Below, piece after piece: positions 57,360-64,000 of a stretch of 64,000 nt of DNA. Numbering within the stretch: the first letter of the stretch is position 1; the number at the start of each line of letters is the position of its first letter. Under the pieces are notes generated by a model. That model saw only the letters and a program-made list of their open reading frames with translations. It was not told where the DNA came from and ran no database searches. Where the stretch lies: contig CAMCFJ010000005.1 in NCBI GenBank assembly GCA_945874105.1, positions 47,460 through 111,459 of the forward strand. Reading direction: 5' to 3'. The position numbers were made by a program, and so were the translations under genes. Origin of the DNA: Candidatus Nitrotoga sp. CP45 (GTDB lineage Bacteria > Pseudomonadota > Gammaproteobacteria > Burkholderiales > Gallionellaceae).

Positions 57360-58362
57360 TCGATGCGCTCCTGATGGTTTTTAGCAGTTGCATTATGTCG
57401 TTTGGCATTGGGGCTTGCCATTCCAACCATTCACACGTTATCGGATGTTCCAGCCCGAGTTGCGTCGCGTGCAATGCCTGCCGTGGGAAAGCGGCCAGGA
57501 TGTGGCGCAAATGTGGCGCGCATTTCTGTGCCCCCTTGATATATACGCTGTCTCCAATCAGCGGATGGCGAATAGAGGCAAGGTGAACGCGGATCTGATG
57601 GGTGCGTCCGGTTTCAAGTTTGCAGCGAAGCAGGGTGCAGCCAGGGAAGCGCTCCGCTATGGTGTAATGTGTGACTGCGGGTTTGCCGTCTTCCACTACT
57701 GCCATCTTGGTGCGCATCGTAGGATGACGGCCTATGGGTGCATTTACTGTGCCGGCGCGTACCACTTCGTCATATACCAGCGCATAGTATTCGCGCTGCA
57801 CGGTGCGTGCTTGCAACTGGCGCACTAGCGCTGTCTGTGCAGTAAGTGTTTTTGCAACGACCAGCAATCCGCTGGTATCTTTGTCCAGCCGATGCACAAT
57901 GCCGGCGCGCGGTACTTCCGAAAGTTGAGGCGCATGATGGAGTAAGGCGTTGAGCAGAGTGCCATTCCAATTGCCGCTGCCGGGATGCACCACCAGTCCT
58001 GCCAGTTTGTTGATGATGAGTATGCTGTCATCTTCAAACAGGATGTTTAGTTCGATATCCTCGGCCTGATAAGGTTGTTCGGCAGGATTTGATTGCAGCG
58101 TGACTTCTATCGCTTCGCCGCCCCACACTTTTTGTTTGGAAGTGGCGGCCGCACCGTCTAGTTTAACCTGCTGCTGTGTGATCCAGTCTTGCAGACGGCT
58201 GCGGGAATACTCCGGCAGCAGCTTGGCTAATACCTGATCAAGGCGCATCCCCGCGCATTCGTCGGGAACTTTGAACGAAAGTGGTTCAGTCTTCAATGTA
58301 AGCGGGCTAGGTGCATCAAGGTTTGCGGTATAATTGGAAACTATTTTTTTGGATTCTGCCAT
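57346..58362 (-). CDS. rluD: 23S rRNA pseudouridine synthase RluD
   Basis: Makes pseudouridines 1911/1915/1917 in helix 69 of 23S rRNA. The 338 residues have an S4 domain (AGMRLDQVLAKLLPEYSRSRLQDWI) and catalytic Asp in GIVHRLDKDTSGLLVVAK. RPIGRHPTMRTKM-type and LETGRTHQIRVHLASIRHPLIGD segments are typical. The length is slightly above normal because of a polar N-terminus. ATG 58362 overlaps the ATG of divergent bamD on the other strand. Confidence 0.95.
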   Translation of the reverse strand: MAESKKIVSNYTANLDAPSPLTLKTEPLSFKVPDECAGMRLDQVLAKLLPEYSRSRLQDWITQQQVKLDGAAATSKQKVWGGEAIEVTLQSNPAEQPYQAEDIELNILFEDDSILIINKLAGLVVHPGSGNWNGTLLNALLHHAPQLSEVPRAGIVHRLDKDTSGLLVVAKTLTAQTALVRQLQARTVQREYYALVYDEVVRAGTVNAPIGRHPTMRTKMAVVEDGKPAVTHYTIAERFPGCTLLRCKLETGRTHQIRVHLASIRHPLIGDSVYIKGAQKCAPHLRHILAAFPRQALHATQLGLEHPITCEWLEWQAPMPNDIMQLLKTIRSASNESA

Positions 58363-59155
58363 GCGCCATAGTTTAACTTTAATTCTCCTGCTTATGCTAA
58401 CTGCATGCAGTATTTTATCTCCGAAGGACGAAAAATCCGCTTCCGCGAAGGCAGATTCCGCCGAGGGAATTTACGCTCAGGCTACGGAGCAGATGAATAA
58501 TGCCAATTACACGGGTGCCATAAAACTATTCGAGAGCTTGCAATCCCGATACCCTTATGGCCGTTATGCGCAGCAGGCACAGATGGAAATTGCATACGCA
58601 TACTATAAGCAAAATGAACCGGAATCAGCACTTTCTGCGGTGGAGCGCTTTACTAAGCAGTACCCGAACAGTCCGCACGTAGACTATGCCTATTACTTGA
58701 AAGGATTGGTCAATTTCGACGAGGATCTCGGTCTGTTTGGCGAGGGGTTTCAACCAGATGTTTCCGAGCGTAATCCTAAGGCGCCGCGCGAGGCGTTTGA
58801 TGCATTCAAGGATCTGGTTACACGTTTCCCTAACAGCAAATATGCAGCCGATTCAAGATTGCGCATGCAATATTTAATTAATGCGCTGGCGCGCCATGAA
58901 ACGCAAATCGCGAGTTATTATTTACGCCGCGGAGCCTATGTGGCCGCTGTCAGCCGCGCTAATGGCGTACTCACCGAATTCCCGCAGGCGCCGGCTACAC
59001 GCGAGGCTCTGCAAATCATGGTCAAGGCCTACGATGCAATGGGACTAAAAGATTTACGCGACGATTCGCAGCGCGTGCTAGACAACAACCTTGTGAAGGA
59101 TGGTGTTAAGCCAGTCGCCGATCCACGCCCGTGGTGGAAGTTTTGGAAAAGCTGA
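58361..59155 (+). CDS. bamD: Outer-membrane assembly lipoprotein BamD
   Basis: The essential TPR lipoprotein of the BAM complex. The 264 residues start with a lipobox ending LTAC. TPR helices follow (EGIYAQATEQMNNANYTGAIKLFESLQSRYPYGRYAQQAQMEIAYAYYKQN), then SERNPKAPREAFDAFKDLVTRFPNSKYAADSRLRM. ATG 58361 shares two bases with the divergent rluD ATG. A TATAAT at 58329-58334 inside rluD is a possible -10 box, with no good -35. It is single-copy and essential in relatives. Confidence 0.96.
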   Translation: MRHSLTLILLLMLTACSILSPKDEKSASAKADSAEGIYAQATEQMNNANYTGAIKLFESLQSRYPYGRYAQQAQMEIAYAYYKQNEPESALSAVERFTKQYPNSPHVDYAYYLKGLVNFDEDLGLFGEGFQPDVSERNPKAPREAFDAFKDLVTRFPNSKYAADSRLRMQYLINALARHETQIASYYLRRGAYVAAVSRANGVLTEFPQAPATREALQIMVKAYDAMGLKDLRDDSQRVLDNNLVKDGVKPVADPRPWWKFWKS

Positions 59156-59264
59156 ACAAAATGCTGAGTCAAAATCGAGGCCATCTACGATAGCCGCCTC
59201 GTCGCCCTAATATCGATCGGTCGTAACATGCCGGAATCGACCTGAAAGGGATGTTTTCGTAACG

Positions 59265-61133
59265 CTATATTTCAATACGAGTACCCATTTCAATAACCCG
59301 ATTCGTCGGAACTTTAAAGAACTCCGTCGCATTCATCGCATTCTTGGACATCATAATAAATATCCATTGACGCCATTTCATCATGCCGGGAGTCGGCGCT
59401 GAAACAATCAAAGCGCGAGACGTAAAGAAGGTGGTATCCATCATGTCAAATGACAGCCCCAACGGCGCACATAAATCCAAAGCGGCAGGTACATCTGGAG
59501 TTTGCATAAATCCATAGAAAACCTTCACCCGATAAAAGCTCTTGCCCAAGTCTGTAATTAACAGACGGTTGCCCTTCGTAACAAAAGGTTTGTCTTCAAT
59601 AATGACGGAAAGCAAAACGTTGCGTTCATGCAGTACTTGGTTGTGTTTCAGGTTGTGTAGTAATGCGGCAGGCGCCCCCTCATTAACGCCAACCAGGAAG
59701 ACGGCGGTTCCACGTGCCCGGTTGACTTCGCCCACATGATCCACAATTGTCTGAATAGGAATGGATCGACGGGCAATCTCTTCGAACAACAATTTTCTTC
59801 CGCGCTTCCAGGTGGTAAGGATGACAAATGAAACGATAGCGATACCCAACGGGAACCAACCGCCCTGTGGAATCTTTATGGCATTGGCCGCAAAATAGGC
59901 CAAGTCAACACAAAGAAATGTGCCTATCAGAGGAATAACCAGCAATGGTGACCAACGCCAGGCAATGAGCACAAAGGCAATCAGTATTGTGTCGATCGTC
60001 ATCGTTCCAGTAACGGCAATACCGTAAGCTGCCGCCAGATTGCTGGAGCTTTGAAAGGTGAAGACCAAATAAATCACCGCAAGATAAAGCGTCCAATTAG
60101 TAAATGGGACGTAAATTTGACCATGCGCTTTACTGGAAGTTTGGCGGATTTCCATTCGTGGCAAAAACCCCATCTGCACTGATTGACTTGCAACTGAAAA
60201 CGCACCTGAGATCACTGCCTGCGAAGCAATAACTGTTGCCGCAGTTGCAAGCAACACCATTGGAATTATTGCCCACTCAGGAGCCAGAAGAAAGAATGGA
60301 CTTTTGACGGCTTGCGGGTTGCTTAGCAATAGCGCACCTTGCCCGAAATAATTGAATACCAGCGCAGGGAGTACAAAGGAGAACCAGGTCAACCTAATTG
60401 GAAACCGGCCAAAGTGTCCCATGTCGGTATATAAAGCTTCGCCACCCGTAACGGCAAGCACGACTGAGCCGAGGGTCAGAAATGAAAGCCAAGGGTCAAG
60501 AAAAAGGAATTGGTAGGCATAAGCAGGATTGAGTGCCAAAAGTACGTGCGGACTTTGTGCTATGGATAAAACACCTAGAACGCCCAAGATTGAGAACCAA
60601 AGGATCATGATGGGGCCGAATGCCATTCCCATTGTGCCAGTGCCGCGTTTCTGAACAAAGAACAATGCGGTGAGTACCATGATGGTGATCGGCAGCACAA
60701 AACTATTTAGTTGGGGTGCGATAATTTCCAGACCCTCGACGGCTGATAGCACTGAAATAGCGGGTGTAATCATACTGTCGCCATAAAACAATGCAGCGGC
60801 AAATACACCAAGCATTGCGAACAACCATTTGGATTTGGGCCGGTCGGAATTTAATTCGCTAGCCAAGGCCAGCAAAGCCAATGATCCCCCCTCACCATGA
60901 TTGTCGGCTCGCATAATGATAGTCACGTATTTCAGCGACACCAATAACATGATGGTCCAGAACATTATCGAGAGAATACCAAGGACGTTGGCTTCGATGA
61001 CTGGCAAAGGATGATGCCCCGCGAAGGTTTCCTTCAAGGCATAGAGGGGGCTGGTGCCAATGTCGCCATACACGACACCAATTGCGCCCAACATCAGTGC
61101 GGATAGATTTTGCTGCGTTTTCGGGCTGCCCAT
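59265..61133 (-). CDS. kup: Low-affinity potassium uptake protein Kup
   Basis: A K+ transporter of the KUP/HAK/KT family, 622 residues with 12 helices and a C-terminal cytoplasmic domain. [28 protein letters not shown] and [17 protein letters not shown] are family hallmarks. ATG 61133 is preferred (GAGAG upstream); an in-frame TTG at 61160 would add nine residues. It stands alone, divergent from minCDE and convergent with bamD. Confidence 0.95.
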   Translation of the reverse strand: MGSPKTQQNLSALMLGAIGVVYGDIGTSPLYALKETFAGHHPLPVIEANVLGILSIMFWTIMLLVSLKYVTIIMRADNHGEGGSLALLALASELNSDRPKSKWLFAMLGVFAAALFYGDSMITPAISVLSAVEGLEIIAPQLNSFVLPITIMVLTALFFVQKRGTGTMGMAFGPIMILWFSILGVLGVLSIAQSPHVLLALNPAYAYQFLFLDPWLSFLTLGSVVLAVTGGEALYTDMGHFGRFPIRLTWFSFVLPALVFNYFGQGALLLSNPQAVKSPFFLLAPEWAIIPMVLLATAATVIASQAVISGAFSVASQSVQMGFLPRMEIRQTSSKAHGQIYVPFTNWTLYLAVIYLVFTFQSSSNLAAAYGIAVTGTMTIDTILIAFVLIAWRWSPLLVIPLIGTFLCVDLAYFAANAIKIPQGGWFPLGIAIVSFVILTTWKRGRKLLFEEIARRSIPIQTIVDHVGEVNRARGTAVFLVGVNEGAPAALLHNLKHNQVLHERNVLLSVIIEDKPFVTKGNRLLITDLGKSFYRVKVFYGFMQTPDVPAALDLCAPLGLSFDMMDTTFFTSRALIVSAPTPGMMKWRQWIFIMMSKNAMNATEFFKVPTNRVIEMGTRIEI

Positions 61134-61338
61134 ATACTCTCTAATCTTTGCCTTGCCCAAAGTGGGGAGGCGGAACTCTACGCTTAATTATTTCAATAAA
61201 CAAACTTGTGCTTCAGCGGTGTTAACGTTGACAGGCTTGAAAATCAGGGAAGGCATCGTTAAACTGCGGGATCTTCCCCAAGCTTAGAGGGCGGAGCTCT
61301 ACTACGCTTAGTAACAGACTCTAAAAAACTCAAAAAAT

Positions 61339-62187
61339 ATGGCACGCGTAGAACCTGCATTCAAACTCAAAATTGCTAATCTCTCTTTATTTGTACTCTA
61401 TGTCAATACAACTGACATGGTTCAACTAAAAAAACAGTTGGATATGCGTTTTAATAAATCGCAGGATTTTTTCTCCAATACGCCAGTGGCTCTTGATCTC
61501 TCTGCCATCGCGAATTTCAACATTTCGCCAGACTTTGCTGGTCTTATGGCTTTCATGCTGGATCATGGCATGCATGCCACTGGTGTTGTGGGAGGATCCG
61601 CTGAACAGCGTGAAGCCGCCGTACGATCAGGCTTGGGACTCTTCCCTGACACGATTGCCAGGCCCGCATTAAAGACGGCACCAATTTCCACGACAGCCCC
61701 AGGCATTACCCCTAATACAACAGGCAGTCAGCCAGGAGTGCCTGGATTGGGATTGGCGATAGAAGCTGTAGCGGGCGAAACCAATAACAGCAACATCCTT
61801 GACTCAGATACCCAACTTCAAAAACCAGTTTCCCAAGTATTACCCACTTTCCGTCCGACCATGATAATCAACAAACCAGTTCGCACCGGTCAGAGAATCT
61901 ATGCCGAAGGTGCCAATCTGGTTGTCCTGGGTGTTGTCAATGCAGGCGCTGAGCTGATTGCTGACGGAGATATTCACATTTACGCCCCGTTGCGCGGTCG
62001 TGCGATCGCGGGCGCTCAAGGCAACGAGAATGCGCGTATTTTCATACATAGCCTGGAGGCAGAGTTGATCTCCATTGCTGGCTGTTTCAAGGTATTCGAG
62101 AACGGCATTCCCGAAAATTTGCGCTGCAAACCCGTCCAGGTGCATCTGGATCGTTCTGATTTGATCATCCAGCCCTTGCTTAGCTAA
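61339..62187 (+). CDS. minC: Septum site-determining protein MinC
   Basis: A division inhibitor of 282 residues that blocks FtsZ at the poles. The N-terminal FtsZ-binding domain covers about 1-110 (VALDLSAI). A Pro/Thr-rich linker is longer than usual (about 110-175). The C-terminal beta-helix has [55 protein letters not shown]. It is the first gene of minCDE. Confidence 0.95.
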   Translation: MARVEPAFKLKIANLSLFVLYVNTTDMVQLKKQLDMRFNKSQDFFSNTPVALDLSAIANFNISPDFAGLMAFMLDHGMHATGVVGGSAEQREAAVRSGLGLFPDTIARPALKTAPISTTAPGITPNTTGSQPGVPGLGLAIEAVAGETNNSNILDSDTQLQKPVSQVLPTFRPTMIINKPVRTGQRIYAEGANLVVLGVVNAGAELIADGDIHIYAPLRGRAIAGAQGNENARIFIHSLEAELISIAGCFKVFENGIPENLRCKPVQVHLDRSDLIIQPLLS

Positions 62188-62250
62188 AGGAATTTTTTAG
62201 CATCCTCATTTACGGGTAAAATATATCCAATTTTGTTCAGGAATATAAAC

Positions 62251-63066
62251 GTGTCTAAAGTTATTGTAGTTACTTCAGGGAAGGGTGGTGTAGGTAAAAC
62301 CACAACCAGCGCTAGTTTCTCCAGCGGTCTCGCCCTGCGGGGAAATAAAACGGTTGTCATCGACTTCGATGTGGGTTTGCGTAACCTGGATCTCATCATG
62401 GGCTGCGAGCGCCGTGTGGTGTATGACATCATCAACGTCATCAACGGCGAGGTGTCCCTTAAGCAGGCACTCATCAAAGACAAAAACTGTGACAACCTGT
62501 ACATTCTCCCCGCATCCCAGACCCGAGACAAAGATGCACTCAATCTGGAAGGCGTTGAGCGCATTCTTAACGAGCTAAAGGAAACTTTTGATTTTATCGT
62601 ATGTGACTCCCCGGCAGGCATTGAATCAGGCGCATTCACCGCAATGTATTTTGCAGATGAGGCTTTGATAGTAACTAATCCGGAAGTCTCGTCGGTGCGG
62701 GATTCGGATCGCATTCTCGGAATTCTAGCAGCCAAATCCAAACGCGCTGTGGATGGCCTCGATCCTGTGAAAGAACACTTGCTGGTTACTCGCTACGATC
62801 CAAAGCGGGTAGAGGCTGGTGAGATGTTGTCGGTTACTGACATCCAGGAAATCTTACGTATTCCCTTACTTGGTGTGATTCCGGAATCGGAATCAGTTCT
62901 CCAAGCCTCTAATGCTGGTACTCCAGCTATCCATTTGGATAAGAGCGACGTGGCTGAAGCCTATCGAGATGTAGTGGGGCGTTTCATGGGCGATGAAGGA
63001 TTGCCGATGCGCTTCGTTACCGTAGATAAAAAGAGTTTTTTTAAACGACTGCTGGGAGGCCGCTGA
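62251..63066 (+). CDS. minD: Septum site-determining ATPase MinD
   Basis: A membrane-cycling ATPase of 271 residues that recruits MinC. Deviant Walker A is [11 protein letters not shown], followed by [16 protein letters not shown] and [10 protein letters not shown]. The C-terminal amphipathic membrane-targeting helix is [11 protein letters not shown]. Start GTG 62251 is chosen for its length match and CAGGAA site; an upstream TTG at 62233 is in frame. It ends 1 bp before minE. Confidence 0.96.
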   Translation: MSKVIVVTSGKGGVGKTTTSASFSSGLALRGNKTVVIDFDVGLRNLDLIMGCERRVVYDIINVINGEVSLKQALIKDKNCDNLYILPASQTRDKDALNLEGVERILNELKETFDFIVCDSPAGIESGAFTAMYFADEALIVTNPEVSSVRDSDRILGILAAKSKRAVDGLDPVKEHLLVTRYDPKRVEAGEMLSVTDIQEILRIPLLGVIPESESVLQASNAGTPAIHLDKSDVAEAYRDVVGRFMGDEGLPMRFVTVDKKSFFKRLLGGR

Positions 63067-63067
63067 A

Positions 63068-63352
63068 ATGTCCATGATTGCTGGCTTAATCGGCTACCTG
63101 CGTGGCAACCAAAAAAAAACTGCCATCGTCGCTAAAGAACGTTTACAGATTATTCTAGCCCACGAACGAGCCGGAAGGGGTTCACCCACTCCAGATTATT
63201 TACCTGCACTCCAAGAAGAACTTATGGTCGTGATTGCAAAATACATTCAAATAGATCGTGAATCTATCAATGTTCAATTAGAGAAGCACGGCGAATATGA
63301 TGTACTTGAGCTTAACATTACATTGCCGGACAAAATGCGCCTCAACCGATGA
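63068..63352 (+). CDS. minE: Cell division topological specificity factor MinE
   Basis: A 94-residue protein that stimulates the MinD ATPase and drives pole-to-pole oscillation. The anti-MinCD helix is [16 protein letters not shown], with [19 protein letters not shown] in the topological domain and [19 protein letters not shown] at the end. It is the last of minCDE; no clear terminator was seen. Confidence 0.96.
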   Translation: MSMIAGLIGYLRGNQKKTAIVAKERLQIILAHERAGRGSPTPDYLPALQEELMVVIAKYIQIDRESINVQLEKHGEYDVLELNITLPDKMRLNR

Positions 63353-63635
63353 GTATTCTCATAGGATTGAACTGGAAACAGAAATATAAACGTACCCGAT
63401 TAACCACGACACTCAACAAGAATGGGAGGAAGTCCGGCAGGCTGTTGGCACCCATAACGTCCTGAGCTGAATTGATGTCGAGCAGAGGGGTCTAATTCTA
63501 AGCTTCATGCGATCTTCTTGCTTAAATCAAAACCATGTCTGCGTAAAATGTGCCTTGTCATACGGATGCATAGGCCGTAAACGTGCTTTATGCATATTTG
63601 TGTGAGTTAACCGGATAAGCGCGTATTGAAAATGC
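63353..63635 (+). other. Region between minE and the tRNA/rRNA promoter
   Basis: About 280 bp without a gene, RNA structure or repeat that I can support. Confidence 0.4.
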
Positions 63636-63664
63636 TTGACGAGTCCTGCCTGCCTTGCTATAGT
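63636..63664 (+). promoter_or_regulatory. Strong sigma-70 promoter of the tRNA-fMet/rRNA unit
   Basis: TTGACG (63636-63641), a 17-base spacer and TATAGT (63659-63664). Transcription should start about 8-10 bases before the tRNA. An AT-rich stretch upstream could be an UP element. Confidence 0.8.
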
Positions 63665-63679
63665 TCGCCTCTTAGCTGA

Positions 63680-63753
<74 letters not shown>

Positions 63754-63983
63754 CCCTTATGCAAATGCATTTCGGCAGCCCGTTCTTTAAAAGTTTACAG
63801 ACAACCGACGAGTGTGGGTACATGCGCTGAGGCGATGATAAACGGGTGGAAACGTTCACTTGAATATCATGACTCAAGACACAAAAGCAGTACCTCACAC
63901 GAAGTCGAAGAAATGAAATATTGATTCGCTTTGAGTGAGATCGATTTACCTGAGAGGGTAGATTAAAAACAAGCATAGAGATT
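63754..63983 (+). other. rRNA operon leader with boxA-like antitermination site
   Basis: The stretch GTTCTTTAAAAGTTTACAG (from 63782) followed by GTGTGGGT resembles the boxA/boxC antitermination region and 16S precursor sequences of betaproteobacterial rrn leaders. No second promoter with a good -35 box was seen between the tRNA and 16S. Confidence 0.6.
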
Positions 63984-64000
63984 GAACTGAAGAGTTTGAT
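63984..64000 (+). rRNA. 16S ribosomal RNA, first 17 bases; gene continues past the window
   Basis: The window ends in GAACTGAAGAGTTTGAT, the 5' end of 16S rRNA (the E. coli counterpart starts AAATTGAAGAGTTTGAT). The rest of the operon lies outside. Confidence 0.9.

Overview
The window looks like chromosomal DNA from a betaproteobacterium of moderate GC content. Typical markers are tsaE-amiC opposite queG, tgt-yajC-secD-secF, clpA-clpS next to a cold-shock gene, FmdB-DUF502-aspS, rluD-pgeF opposite bamD, minCDE, and a 16S rRNA starting GAACTGAAGAGTTTGAT. The czcCBA metal efflux operon, a lipoprotein cytochrome c and many small secreted proteins would suit a Nitrosomonadales/Gallionellaceae-type freshwater chemolithotroph. 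That placement is inference, not read from a marker gene.

Layout. 1-9.3 kb: the 5' part of an ATP sulfurylase gene, a DHH phosphoesterase gene broken by two frameshifts, tsaE-amiC opposite queG, a cytochrome c lipoprotein, lemA with two TPM-domain genes, a YceI protein and a Gly/His-rich secreted protein. 9.3-16.1 kb: tgt-yajC-secD-secF, a DedA membrane protein and an HDOD-REC-GGDEF signalling protein. 16.3-22.8 kb: clpS-clpA, a cold-shock gene with a clear terminator, and a SWIM/SNF2 helicase. 22.9-31.9 kb: icd opposite rluE, then a tightly packed run FmdB-DUF502-aspS-RNase/barstar-nudB-nadA-EEP nuclease-clsB.

31.9-46.6 kb is a metal-handling region: a metal ABC permease, its binding protein and an outer-membrane porin (no ATPase gene in the window), two tandem copies of a gene for a small His/Pro-rich secreted protein, czcCBA with a small His-rich exported protein, and a TonB-family gene coupled to an RNase II-type gene. 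46.6-48.4 kb holds two further small secreted-protein genes. They share leader sequence, signal peptide and terminator design but have unrelated mature parts, and an IS5-type transposase remnant follows. 49.2-56.4 kb is a chemotaxis cluster (NIT-domain receptor, two CheV, CheY, CheZ, CheA) with no cheW, cheR or cheB. 56.6-63.4 kb holds pgeF, rluD, bamD, kup and minCDE. The window ends with a strong promoter, initiator tRNA-Met, an rRNA leader and the first bases of 16S rRNA.

Most promising unexplained material: the family of small exported proteins at 35.5-36.4 kb and 46.9-48.3 kb. Their regulatory flanks and signal peptides are conserved while the mature parts vary. A TGTGCG-N4-CGCACA inverted repeat lies upstream of three of them.
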